Shown: positions 8,727-17,067 of the stretch, in pieces
How positions within the stretch are numbered: the first letter of the stretch is position 1
Layout of the letters: every line of letters begins with the position of its first letter
Assembly: GCA_019187105.1 (NCBI GenBank)
Contig: JABAQM010000001.1
Span: 62,001-126,000, forward strand
Length of the DNA: 64,000 nt
Direction: 5' to 3'
Origin: Fimbriimonadaceae bacterium
GTDB lineage: Bacteria; Armatimonadota; Fimbriimonadia; Fimbriimonadales; Fimbriimonadaceae
Made by a program: the position numbers and the translations under genes
The notes under the pieces: model-generated
Database searches by the model: none
Told to the model about the DNA's origin: nothing
What the model saw: the letters and a program-made list of their open reading frames with translations, nothing else

Positions 8727-10210
8727 TCCGCGGGGCAAAGTGGTGGGAAGATGGCGAACTCGTGGACCTGCGCGTCGATGACAAGGGGATGGTGGAATCG
8801 CGCGCGCCTTACGAGGCCGGTGTCACGGACGGGCCCAGAATGATTGACGCCAGAGGGAAGTGGCTTCTCCCGAAGTTTGTCGACTCCCACTGCCACATTT
8901 TGCCGATGGGGTTAGACCTGCAGAAGCTGCACCTGGGGCAATGTTCCACAGCCGGAGAGGTTATCGATGCCGTGCGTGATCGGGATCGCGAGCTCGAGCC
9001 AGGTGTTTGGCTCCAGGCTGTTCACTACGACCAGACGAAGTTTCCAGGCGCCGTCCATTTGAGTCGCGACGACCTCGATGTGGTTTCCAAATCGAGGCCG
9101 ATTCTGCTCCGCCATGTCAATGGCCATGCTAGTGTTGCCAATTCGGCGACCCTCGCTGCCGCTGGTACCGACGACAAGATATCCGATCCTCCGGGTGGGA
9201 CCTACGTCCGGGATTCCAGTGGCAGATTGACTGGCGTTCTCTTGGAAAAGGCCCATGAGCACGTCACCGCCAAGGCGCCGAAGGCCTCGTTCGAAGAAAT
9301 GGTCAATGCCATCCTGCAGGCAGCAGAGGTCATGAGCGCGATGGGTATAGGAACGGCCAGCGACATGATGACCGGCCGGTGGGACCTGCTGCAGGAGATT
9401 ACGGCCTATCGGGAAGCCGCCATGCGGGGCTCGCCCGTAAGATTTCGACTCTATCTGCAGTGGGGGGCTGTGATGGGACCGCGAGCCGTCCCGGAGCTAG
9501 AACTGGCTGCAGAAATGGACTCGCTGGATTCGGACCGTTGCCGTGTCGCGGGAGTGAAGATCTTCGCCGATGGGGCGATTGGATCGGCGACCGCGGCCAT
9601 TTACGGCCGTTTCGAAACCGATCCACCTGATGCCTTCGATTCCGGCCAATTGATGTATCCACCCGAACGTCTCCTGGAAATGGTTAGGGTCGCTCATGAA
9701 AAGGGGTGGCAGATCGCCGTCCATTCCATCGGAAATCGCTCCACCGACCTCGTGATGGCCGCATTTTCCGCGGTTGACGAACCGTCCAGACACCGGATCG
9801 AACATGCGATGATCTTAAGCGACGACCAGATCGAGCAAATGGCTCGGCTGGGGTCCTTTTGCACTATGCAGCCCGAGTTTCTTCTGCGATTTGGACACAG
9901 CTACCGAGCGCAACTCGGACCCGATCGGGCGATGTCCCTGAAACGGGCGCGTTCCGTCCTGAGAGCCGGTATTCCGCTGAGCTTCAGCTCCGACAAACCA
10001 ATTGTGAACGGCGATCCCATCGATGGCATTCGAACCGCCGTTCATCGTCCCGAAGGCTTCGATCCAGCTGAAACCGTAAGCGCCCGAGAGGCGATTCGTG
10101 CCTATACGCGGGAAGGCTCACGGGTGAACGGCGATGGAGATCGCCACGGCACGCTTGATGTCGGTTCGCTGGGGGATTACCAGCTTCTTGACAGCTTGCC
10201 AGGGGAGTAG
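8714..10210 (+). CDS. YtcJ-like metal-dependent amidohydrolase
   Basis: A 498-residue amidohydrolase-superfamily enzyme of the YtcJ/NfdA type, hydrolysing amide or N-formyl bonds with a metal centre in a TIM barrel. The first metal motif is DSHCH (His59, His61), where DSHVH is usual. The NGHASVANS segment, the bridging-lysine strand VKIFADGAIGS, His in VHSIGNRS and RIEHAMIL, and the late FSSDKPIVNGDPIDGIRTAV all fit the family. It overlaps the amine oxidase gene by 13 nt and closes the five-gene run. No signal peptide is present, so it acts in the cytoplasm. The substrate is unknown. Confidence 0.87.
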   Translation: MSILIRGAKWWEDGELVDLRVDDKGMVESRAPYEAGVTDGPRMIDARGKWLLPKFVDSHCHILPMGLDLQKLHLGQCSTAGEVIDAVRDRDRELEPGVWLQAVHYDQTKFPGAVHLSRDDLDVVSKSRPILLRHVNGHASVANSATLAAAGTDDKISDPPGGTYVRDSSGRLTGVLLEKAHEHVTAKAPKASFEEMVNAILQAAEVMSAMGIGTASDMMTGRWDLLQEITAYREAAMRGSPVRFRLYLQWGAVMGPRAVPELELAAEMDSLDSDRCRVAGVKIFADGAIGSATAAIYGRFETDPPDAFDSGQLMYPPERLLEMVRVAHEKGWQIAVHSIGNRSTDLVMAAFSAVDEPSRHRIEHAMILSDDQIEQMARLGSFCTMQPEFLLRFGHSYRAQLGPDRAMSLKRARSVLRAGIPLSFSSDKPIVNGDPIDGIRTAVHRPEGFDPAETVSAREAIRAYTREGSRVNGDGDRHGTLDVGSLGDYQLLDSLPGE

Positions 10211-10235
10211 AATCTCATCGGCAAGCCGGAATGTC

Positions 10236-10249
10236 ATAATATTTATTAT
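10236..10249. repeat. AT-rich inverted repeat in the 10211-10343 gap
   Basis: ATAATA and TATTAT flank a 2-nt centre inside an unusually AT-rich 133-nt gap between the amidohydrolase gene and a convergent small gene. It may be an operator or a weak terminator. I see no other feature in this gap. Confidence 0.25.
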
Positions 10250-10343
10250 CAGAAGATACTAATCTCGGCTTCCTTCAATCAGTTGAGCCAATGTGCTGCT
10301 AGATTTTGAAGACGGGTGCGGATAGACAGCTGCGAGAGCCGTA

Positions 10344-10559
10344 TTAGCTTGCGAGGGCGCCGTTGTGGGGTGCGAGCCGCAGTTCGAGCTCCTGGACCGC
10401 ATCTTCACAAATGTCAAGGAGATCATTTACCGCCGGCAGAGCGTCTCGTCGTTTGCGGACAAAAAAGTAGGCCGCAACGCCAAGACCGGCCAAGGCCAGA
10501 ACGGTCAGCGTCGGTGCGACGTAATTTGAACGAGCTTTCGAATTGGTCTCCATTGACAT
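10344..10559 (-). CDS. small single-helix membrane protein
   Basis: A 71-residue protein with one central membrane helix (YVAPTLTVLALAGLGVAAYFFV) followed by a basic stop-transfer stretch (RKRRD) and an acidic cytoplasmic helix (NDLLDICEDAVQELELRLAP). The layout resembles YtxH-like stress proteins, but the match is too weak to name. Start codons at 10559 and 10553 are both possible; AAGAGA lies about 4 nt before the first. It is divergent from the nuclease gene and stands alone. Confidence 0.5.
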   Translation of the reverse strand: MSMETNSKARSNYVAPTLTVLALAGLGVAAYFFVRKRRDALPAVNDLLDICEDAVQELELRLAPHNGALAS

Positions 10560-10653
10560 GATTCTCTTACCGATGGACTGTATTCTATTCTTCGGAGTTC
10601 AACCCTTAGGTATTTAGTCTGGGTCGATCATTTCCTCGCAATTTGTTTATACG

Positions 10654-11424
10654 ATGAGTCGTAAGCCAACGTTAAGTCCATCCAGGATAGCGACGTACTT
10701 GGCGTGTCCGGTGAAGTACTACTGGACCTACGTCGATCCCAAGGGTCGATGGTATCTCCAATCAAAGAGCTACTACAGCTTTGGGGCGTCGCTTCACCGG
10801 GTGTTGCAGCGCTTTCATGACGAGGGCGACCGGGGAGTGGACACCGCTCATCAGGCCCTTGCAACGCTTGAGGAATCTTGGATCGAGGCGGGGTACGACT
10901 GCCAAGAGGAAATGCAGCAAGCGCTCGGCGATGGAAAGGCGCTGCTGGCGGGCTACATAGAGCGTTATCAAGCAACCAAAACCTCGGCAAGGGTCCTTTA
11001 TGTCGAAAAGAGACTTCGGCTGGAGTTTCCCGACTGGATCCTGGTTGGTCAAGTCGACCGCGTGGACGAGCACGAGGACGGTTCTCTCGAGATTGTGGAT
11101 TACAAGTCGGGGCGCGACCACGTTTCGAATGACGACGTGGCCCACGACCTCGCGATGTGCTGTTATCAGCTCTTGGTGAAGGCCCAACACCCGGATCGCG
11201 CCGTTCGATCGACGATCGTAGCCCTGCGGTCCGGCGAAGAGGCTTCTGCTTCCCTATCCACCGACGCCGCAGAAGAGTTCAAGGTTGATCTCGATATCAT
11301 CGCCCAAGAAATCATGTGCAAGGAATTCTCAGAAATGTCGCCGTGCCGGAAGCTCCTGTGCACGGGATGTGACTTCGTTTCTCTCTGCCGCGATCATCCC
11401 GACTTCGGTCCAGACACGGAGTAA
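10654..11424 (+). CDS. PD-(D/E)XK nuclease of the RecB/Cas4 type with iron-sulfur cysteines
   Basis: A 256-residue single-domain exonuclease-like protein. It begins LSPSRIATYLACPVKYYWTY, with the first Cys of the cluster. The nuclease core reads LVGQVDRVDEHEDGSLEIVDYKSG, giving the Asp and the D-x-K pair that bind metal. It ends with three more cysteines in CRKLLCTGCDFVSLC. Such a Cys set holds a 4Fe-4S cluster in AddB and Cas4. No helicase, CRISPR or cas gene is nearby, so a general DNA-processing role is more likely than CRISPR adaptation. The gene overlaps the end of the convergent M16 gene by 31 nt. Confidence 0.82.
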   Translation: MSRKPTLSPSRIATYLACPVKYYWTYVDPKGRWYLQSKSYYSFGASLHRVLQRFHDEGDRGVDTAHQALATLEESWIEAGYDCQEEMQQALGDGKALLAGYIERYQATKTSARVLYVEKRLRLEFPDWILVGQVDRVDEHEDGSLEIVDYKSGRDHVSNDDVAHDLAMCCYQLLVKAQHPDRAVRSTIVALRSGEEASASLSTDAAEEFKVDLDIIAQEIMCKEFSEMSPCRKLLCTGCDFVSLCRDHPDFGPDTE

Positions 11425-12578
11425 GCCGCTTTTTCCAGCCACTGCAAAGCCGCTTTCTTGACCACTTCAAGATCGATCGATGCGGGCGCAACGGCCAAAG
11501 TCAGCGGGTCGGCCAGGTCGGATTTTGCCGCCGTCGACAACGCAAGCCATCGGGTTCGATCGGTCACCGAACCATCGAAGCCGGTGTTCGGCCGTACCCG
11601 AAACACGGTCCGAGGCATCCAAGATTTCGACATGGCTTGGAGGCCGGCAAAGGCAGTTCGAATATCCGCATCGGTCCAGGAGGAGATCCCAGTTCTGAGC
11701 GACTCCAGGAATTTCTCCTTGGATGGCACGTTTGCGTCCGGGACGGTTGCGAATGCGAGACGGAAGGTCGGCCCACTCTGACGCCATTCCACGAACCCTT
11801 CCAGCCGGTAGGCACTTCCCTGCTTTTCGCGTACCTCCTCGTAGGCAGTCGATGTCTTGCCGCCGGCAAGTGCACTCAAAGCGATCCACGTCTGAATATC
11901 GGCGGGGTTGGGGATAGCTGCTTCCAGCTGGTGTATCTGGACCTTGGAAGGTTGAAGACGATCGGCCTTTCCTGGATGTCGGGGTGGCCGCTGCGCCGTC
12001 CGAACGGCTTGGTAGTTCGTAAACGCGGACCGCACGTCATCCAGAACACCGGCACGGTTGTAGGATCCTCCGATCGCAAGCGTGAAGCGCTCCTGCCTGA
12101 AAGCAGTGCCGTGAACCCATTTGATGAAATCCAGAGACGGCAGCTTGGACCAATGGCGTCTGGGCCACAACCCTAGGGTCCAATCGGTATCCGAATCAGT
12201 TCCCGGTGTCGAACAGAAGTCTTCCCAGTGCTCGGCGTCGATCATCGGATCACAGAGGATCGAAGCGATTACAGCCAGCGCGATACTGAGCTTCCCTGTT
12301 GGTGCGGCCACTTGCACCGTAATGAAGTCACCTGTTATCGAGGCCTCCACCGGTACGCCGGCCTGCTGACCATATTCGACCAGCTCCTTCCGGGTGAAAT
12401 CCTTGGTACCGTTTCTGACCGAATCGCACAAGTTCTGAATCGCGGCCAGCTGGTCTTCCTGGTCCGAGGAAACTGCGGCAACTGCGACGACCGAAACGAT
12501 CTCGGCCCCTTCCACCGGCAATTCCACGACACGCGGCAACGGGAGGGCGATCGCCGTTGCCAGAAGCGCGGCGATCAC
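11394..12578 (-). CDS. M16-family peptidase-like protein, non-catalytic subunit
   Basis: A 394-residue protein with an N-terminal hydrophobic segment (MIAALLATAIALPLPRVV). Its fold resembles M16B peptidases, but the HXXEH zinc site is absent. It keeps the substrate-binding Arg/Tyr region as REKQGSAYRLEG, the feature of the partner subunit in two-gene M16 systems. It starts at GTG in a GTGA overlap with the stop of the preceding gene, which has the zinc motif, so the two products probably assemble into one exported protease. The substrate is unknown. Confidence 0.75.
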   Translation of the reverse strand: MIAALLATAIALPLPRVVELPVEGAEIVSVVAVAAVSSDQEDQLAAIQNLCDSVRNGTKDFTRKELVEYGQQAGVPVEASITGDFITVQVAAPTGKLSIALAVIASILCDPMIDAEHWEDFCSTPGTDSDTDWTLGLWPRRHWSKLPSLDFIKWVHGTAFRQERFTLAIGGSYNRAGVLDDVRSAFTNYQAVRTAQRPPRHPGKADRLQPSKVQIHQLEAAIPNPADIQTWIALSALAGGKTSTAYEEVREKQGSAYRLEGFVEWRQSGPTFRLAFATVPDANVPSKEKFLESLRTGISSWTDADIRTAFAGLQAMSKSWMPRTVFRVRPNTGFDGSVTDRTRWLALSTAAKSDLADPLTLAVAPASIDLEVVKKAALQWLEKAAYSVSGPKSG

Positions 12579-13657
12579 TTCGCGAACTCCTTCGCGGCGT
12601 CGGAGAATGCCGATACCGAAAGAGCTCCCGCATCGGCTCGCAGCCGATCAATCGACAGATCTGGAGCGACAATGGCCAATTGCGCCGTTACCGTCGCGCG
12701 CGAGAGTGCATTCCGTTCGATGGTGTCCAGCCAGTTAAGGAACATCGACCGTCCAAAATCAGGTCGCGAAGAATCGCCGATCTTCGGCTTTGGAAAGATC
12801 GAGAGCAAACCAGGGCGGAATGAAATGGAAAAGAAGCTACTCGAAGTCGAGGTGTCGGCTTCGGAGAAAGACAGTGCGGCGCCGACCTTGGCAATCCAGT
12901 CCGCCGTACCGGCAGGTGGTAGGTCGACCGTGACCCCACCAGACAGCGATTCCCCCTCTATACGCTTGCGTTCGATTTGGATCACGGGCCATTCTGAGGC
13001 CGTAGCTGCTTCAAACGCCTGTTTGGCCTTCCCTGTGAGGCCCTTAACGTCGATGTCACCCACAACGGCGATCGCCATTCCTCTGGCGTCGAACTGCTGC
13101 GTTGCAACGCGAGCAATGTCCGCCGGCGTTGCCTTTGCGATGGTTTCCAAGGAACCCCAGGGATCGAGTCCCTGTTCGCCAAAGGCGTTCTTCCATGATC
13201 GGTTTGAGTAGGCTTGGGCGGGCGACTGGAGGGCAACTTCCTGGGCCAGGACCCTGCTTTCGAGTGCTATCGCTTCCCTGCTGGCCTCGCGGAATTTGGG
13301 AATGCCCGAGAAGGCTTGGATCGCATCCTCAAGGCCCGATTTGCCCCCGATCGCGGCAAAGACCATCGAATCTCGATACGTCCAGGCGGTCGCCATCCAT
13401 CCCCGGCTTTCTAAGACCTGATCAAGCTGACCATCCTTCCCTTTTGCAGCGAGATGCTCGAGTAAATGACGCCAGCCATGGCTCTCCGTCGTTTCCACCG
13501 ATCGATCGGCTCGGAAGGCTATTGCAATGGCGCACGACTTTAGGGCCGCTGCGCGCTCGACAATAAGGGTCGCACCATTGGAGAGCTGGGTGCGGAGCCG
13601 CGGCGCTCCATCGGTTTGAAGTAAGGGGACGCCCAAGAACAGGGCGGCGGTGACCAC
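12575..13657 (-). CDS. M16-family zinc metallopeptidase, catalytic subunit
   Basis: A 360-residue exported insulinase-family protease. After a signal-like N-terminus (VTAALFLGVPLLQ) the zinc motif HLLEH appears in SHGWRHLLEHLAAKG. The third ligand is probably a Glu in the EAIALESRVLAQE helix about 75 residues later. The longer in-frame reading from 14032 runs through leuS on the other strand and is rejected. I chose GTG 13657 because TACACT ends 6 nt before it; TTG 13663 directly abuts the hexamer. It is coupled by GTGA overlap to the non-catalytic partner. Confidence 0.78.
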   Translation of the reverse strand: MVTAALFLGVPLLQTDGAPRLRTQLSNGATLIVERAAALKSCAIAIAFRADRSVETTESHGWRHLLEHLAAKGKDGQLDQVLESRGWMATAWTYRDSMVFAAIGGKSGLEDAIQAFSGIPKFREASREAIALESRVLAQEVALQSPAQAYSNRSWKNAFGEQGLDPWGSLETIAKATPADIARVATQQFDARGMAIAVVGDIDVKGLTGKAKQAFEAATASEWPVIQIERKRIEGESLSGGVTVDLPPAGTADWIAKVGAALSFSEADTSTSSSFFSISFRPGLLSIFPKPKIGDSSRPDFGRSMFLNWLDTIERNALSRATVTAQLAIVAPDLSIDRLRADAGALSVSAFSDAAKEFAK

Positions 13658-13663
13658 CTTCAA

Positions 13664-13669
13664 AGTGTA
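13664..13669 (-). promoter_or_regulatory. TANNNT -10-like hexamer before the M16 operon
   Basis: On the minus strand TACACT ends 6 nt before GTG 13657, the chosen start. It lies back to back with a matching element for leuS. Confidence 0.35.
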
Positions 13670-13684
13670 CCGAGGCCAGCCAAG

Positions 13685-13690
13685 TAAACT
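13685..13690 (+). promoter_or_regulatory. TANNNT -10-like hexamer before leuS
   Basis: TAAACT ends 6 nt before the leuS ATG. No Shine-Dalgarno sequence and no evident -35 element are present. Confidence 0.4.
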
Positions 13691-13696
13691 GAGTCG

Positions 13697-16360
13697 ATGC
13701 CCGACAGGTACGAGCCAGCGCAATTTGAGGAGAAATGGAGACGGCGCTGGGCAGATGCCGATCTGTTTCGAACGCGCGAGGACCGGGACCGTCCAAAGTG
13801 GTACAGCCTCGAGTTCTTTCCCTACCCAAGCGGACACGGCCTCAGCGTCGGCCATTGTCGGAACTACGTCCCTTGCGACGTTCTCGCAAGAACGCGATTC
13901 ATGCAGGGCTACAACGTGCTGCACCCTATGGGCTTCGACGCCTTCGGCCTCCCCGCCGAAAACGCGGCGATCCAAACCAAGCGCAATCCGGCCGAGCTCG
14001 TCCATGAGTATGGCGAGACGTACCGGAGACAACTCACGCTGATCGGCATCGGCTACGACTGGTCTCGGAGCTTTTACAGCAGCGATCCAAGCTATTACAG
14101 ATGGACGCAGTGGATCTTCAAGTTGCTCTATCAGCGCGGTCTTGCCTACCGCCGCTTGGCAGCGGTCAACTGGGACCCCGTCGATAAGACGGTCTTGGCC
14201 GACGAGGAAATCATTGGTGGCCGAGCAGAGCGAAGCGGAGCGCTCGTCGAGAAGCGCTACATTCCCCAGTGGTTTTTTAAGATCACCGAATACGCCCAGC
14301 GACTATTGGACGACCTGGATGAACTGGATTGGCCCGAAGGCATCAAGCAGATGCAGCGAAATTGGATCGGTCGCAGCGAAGGGGTCGAGTTTGAGATGGT
14401 GGTCGATGTTCCGGTCGCGGATTCGGCGGAAGCCGGCGATTTCGAAGTCAAGAATCTGCGCGACAAGCGGCCGTCTTTTCGCGTGTTTACGACCCGGATC
14501 GACACGATCTTCGGCATGACCTTTTGTGTCTTGGCGCCCGAGCATCCAATGGTCGGAACTCTATTGCCGGCCGTTGCGCCTGAACACGCGGACGCCGTCC
14601 GCGCTTACCGTGAAGCCGCCCGGGAGCTGAGCGACATCGACCGTCAGGCGACCACACGGGAAAAGACAGGAGTCTTCCTCGGTGCCTATGCCATCAATCC
14701 GGCAACGGGCAAGCGCGTTCCGATCTATGTGGCTGACTACGTCCTGATGGGCTATGGTACCGGCGCGATCATGGCCGTTCCTGCCCATGACGACCGTGAC
14801 TTCGAATTTGCCGCCAAGTACGGGATCGATGTCGTCCCTGTCATCAAGCCCGTTGGCGCGGCGGACGTCCCCGAACTTCCCTTCGCGACCAAAGATGGCG
14901 TGATGATCAATTCGGGCGAATACGATGGCATGACCGTTCAAGAGGGCCAAAAATCGCTTGCCGTTTGGATGGAAGGCCTCGGAATCGGACAGCGCAAGGT
15001 CAATTTCAAACTCAGGGATTGGCTGATTTCGCGCCAGCGGTATTGGGGCTGCCCAATTCCGATCACCTACGATGCGGAAGGGGATATGCACGCAGTGCCC
15101 GACGACGCACTGCCCGTGTACCTGCCCGATATCGAGAACTATGAGCCAGCGGGCGATGGATCATCACCGCTGTCAACGATCCCAGACTTCGTGAACTGTA
15201 CCGGCGCCGACGGGCGACTCCATCGAAGAGAGACCGATACGATGGGCGGCTTTGCTTGCTCGTCGTGGTACTTCATGCGCTTTTGCGATCCTCACAACGA
15301 ACGGGAGGCTTACTCGAAGGAAGCCGTCGATTACTGGATGGCCGTTGATTGCTATGTGGGTGGGGCAGAACATGCGGTCATGCACCTGCTTTACGCCCGC
15401 TTTTGGACCAAGGTGCTCTTCGATGCTGGACTGAGCCCGGTGCAAGAGCCATTCAAACGGCTGGTAAACCAAGGGATGGTCTTGGCTGAGACCCCCTATC
15501 GAAAACCTCGCGAGGGGGAGCGATTGCATGTCGGCGAGGAGGGGATCCTCGTTACTTTTGAGGAAGCTGCAAGTCTTCCGAAGGATCAGCTCATCTGGAA
15601 GTGGGACAAGATGAGCAAGTCGAAGGGAAACGTGGTGACGCCTGAAGAGGCGGTCGACAAATTCGGTGCAGACGCCCTCCGTCTTTACCTGCTGTTCGTT
15701 GCTCCATTCGAGCAGGATGTCCAGTGGTCGGAGACCGGAATCCAGGGTCCGATTCGCTTCCTGCACAGGCTGTTCAAGCTGGTGGACGATGCCAAAGCCT
15801 GGTTCGAGCCGAATTGGCGAGGTCACTTGGTGTCGCTGAGTGACCTCTCTGAAGGGTCCCGGGTGTTGCGACGGAGCACCCATCTCACCATTGCCGATAC
15901 GACCGATTCGATCATGCGCTTCGCGTGCAATACCTATGTTTCGTCGCTCATGAAGCACCTGAACACGTTCGGCGACTTTCTAAAGGAAACTGGCACGCCG
16001 GATACGCTGGAGCAAGTTGTGGTGAGCTCTGAAGCCCTCGAGGTGCTGCTGACCCTTCTGAGCCCGGCCGCACCCCACACCTCCGACGAACTCTGGGAGC
16101 AACTAGGACAGGACGGCTTTGTCTATCTTCGAGACTGGCCGATCTTTGATCCTGATCTCGCCAAGGCTGATCGGGTCACGATCGCCGTTCAGGTCAACGG
16201 GAAGCTGCGCGACACCTTTGATGTCGAGGCAGGTGCAGATGCGAAAACCGTGGAAGAACTGGCACTCGCTCGTGAGAAAGTTATGTCGTTCACTGATGGG
16301 AAAGGGATCCGGAAGGTCATCGTGGTCCCGGGCAAACTGGTCAATGTGGTTACGAGCTAG
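13697..16360 (+). CDS. leuS: leucyl-tRNA synthetase
   Basis: The class I synthetase that charges tRNA-Leu; 887 residues, full length. The HIGH-type motif is PYPSGHGLSVGHCRNY and the KMSKS loop is complete in KMSKSKGNVV. The CP1 editing domain is present, with TTRIDTIFGMTFCVLAPEHP and GYGTGAIMAVPAHDDRDFEF. The segment VNWDPVDKTVLADEEI lacks the zinc-binding cysteines found here in many bacterial LeuRS. The C-terminal domain ends with VQVNGKLRDTF and KVIVVPGKLVNVV, as in the family. It is divergent from the M16 operon and overlaps the downstream lipoprotein gene by 17 nt. Confidence 0.97.
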   Translation: MPDRYEPAQFEEKWRRRWADADLFRTREDRDRPKWYSLEFFPYPSGHGLSVGHCRNYVPCDVLARTRFMQGYNVLHPMGFDAFGLPAENAAIQTKRNPAELVHEYGETYRRQLTLIGIGYDWSRSFYSSDPSYYRWTQWIFKLLYQRGLAYRRLAAVNWDPVDKTVLADEEIIGGRAERSGALVEKRYIPQWFFKITEYAQRLLDDLDELDWPEGIKQMQRNWIGRSEGVEFEMVVDVPVADSAEAGDFEVKNLRDKRPSFRVFTTRIDTIFGMTFCVLAPEHPMVGTLLPAVAPEHADAVRAYREAARELSDIDRQATTREKTGVFLGAYAINPATGKRVPIYVADYVLMGYGTGAIMAVPAHDDRDFEFAAKYGIDVVPVIKPVGAADVPELPFATKDGVMINSGEYDGMTVQEGQKSLAVWMEGLGIGQRKVNFKLRDWLISRQRYWGCPIPITYDAEGDMHAVPDDALPVYLPDIENYEPAGDGSSPLSTIPDFVNCTGADGRLHRRETDTMGGFACSSWYFMRFCDPHNEREAYSKEAVDYWMAVDCYVGGAEHAVMHLLYARFWTKVLFDAGLSPVQEPFKRLVNQGMVLAETPYRKPREGERLHVGEEGILVTFEEAASLPKDQLIWKWDKMSKSKGNVVTPEEAVDKFGADALRLYLLFVAPFEQDVQWSETGIQGPIRFLHRLFKLVDDAKAWFEPNWRGHLVSLSDLSEGSRVLRRSTHLTIADTTDSIMRFACNTYVSSLMKHLNTFGDFLKETGTPDTLEQVVVSSEALEVLLTLLSPAAPHTSDELWEQLGQDGFVYLRDWPIFDPDLAKADRVTIAVQVNGKLRDTFDVEAGADAKTVEELALAREKVMSFTDGKGIRKVIVVPGKLVNVVTS

Positions 16361-16976
16361 CGCGCTGGCGATTGTGGCGGTCTGGATCGGAGCGGGATGC
16401 TCCGCACCAAGCGATCGCCTAGTTATTCGCACAGCGAGGGACTACTCGGTTACCCTGCAGGAAGCCACAGAACTGGCACGGCAACCGCTCGCAAGCTTTG
16501 CTTCGAATGGCGCGGTCAGCCCGGACGAAGAGCGCAACCTGATCCAAGCTCAGGTCCGTTACGAAGCCCTCACGGAGTACCAGCCGACCCTCTTTACGCT
16601 CCACTTCGCCCTGGGCGCCGTGCGCCATGCCTTGGGAAATACAGCCGAAGCGGAGCAGGCCTTTCGTCAGGCCCTGACACTAATGCCGACTACGCCCACG
16701 CCGGATGCGACCAAGCTCATTGCCGATACGCATCACGGTCTGGCAGCCGTCCTCATCGACAGGGGCGCCTATAGCGAGGCGCGTGCCGAAGCCAAGATCG
16801 CTCTCGAATACACACCTGACGACGCGAACTACTTGGCCACTCTTGCCGCAGCGGAAATTCAACTGAAAGATTTAACGAACGCCCGGCTGCATCTGAAACG
16901 GGCGCTGGCGCTGGAACCTAACCATCGCAAAGCCAAGGTCCTGGAGAAGCTTCTGGTTCAAGATGCTCGCCGGTAA
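16344..16976 (+). CDS. TPR-containing lipoprotein
   Basis: A 210-residue protein starting at ATG 16344 within the last codons of leuS. The N-terminus MWLRASALAIVAVWIGAGCSAP is a lipoprotein-type signal with Cys as the likely acylation site; the lipobox (GAGC) is imperfect. At least three tetratricopeptide-like repeats follow, such as FALGAVRHALGNTAEAEQAF, GLAAVLIDRGAYSEARAEA and AEIQLKDLTNARLHLKRAL. These form a helical protein-binding scaffold. It probably acts at the envelope as an adaptor; no partner is evident, and coupling to leuS is likely only for expression. Confidence 0.75.
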   Translation: MWLRASALAIVAVWIGAGCSAPSDRLVIRTARDYSVTLQEATELARQPLASFASNGAVSPDEERNLIQAQVRYEALTEYQPTLFTLHFALGAVRHALGNTAEAEQAFRQALTLMPTTPTPDATKLIADTHHGLAAVLIDRGAYSEARAEAKIALEYTPDDANYLATLAAAEIQLKDLTNARLHLKRALALEPNHRKAKVLEKLLVQDARR

Positions 16977-16984
16977 GCTGCTTC

Positions 16985-17030
16985 CCTACCCTTTCGCGGG
17001 CATTTAATCGTTTCTATCAATAGGGGTAGG
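16985..17030. repeat. 7-bp inverted repeat between the TPR lipoprotein and PEP-CTERM genes
   Basis: CCTACCC (16985-16991) and GGGTAGG (17024-17030) are perfect inverted arms separated by 32 nt, directly upstream of the PEP-CTERM gene. It could be a weak terminator or a leader structure. There is no T run. Confidence 0.25.
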
Positions 17031-17067
17031 ACCGGGAATCTCCTTGGTATCGAATAGGAGAAGTGCA

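Noticed and set aside
10654-11424. Naming the nuclease cas4
   Set aside because: The Cys and nuclease motifs fit Cas4, but no CRISPR array or other cas gene lies in the window, and AddB-like proteins share the same features.
12228-13211. A 327-residue open frame on the plus strand
   Set aside because: It is antisense to the M16 gene pair, has a composition typical of shadow frames in high-GC DNA and no ribosome site; the minus-strand frames have clear family motifs.
13658-14032. N-terminal extension of the M16 protease to 14032
   Set aside because: It would overlap 336 nt of leuS on the other strand; the extra residues do not look like a signal peptide or a protease domain.
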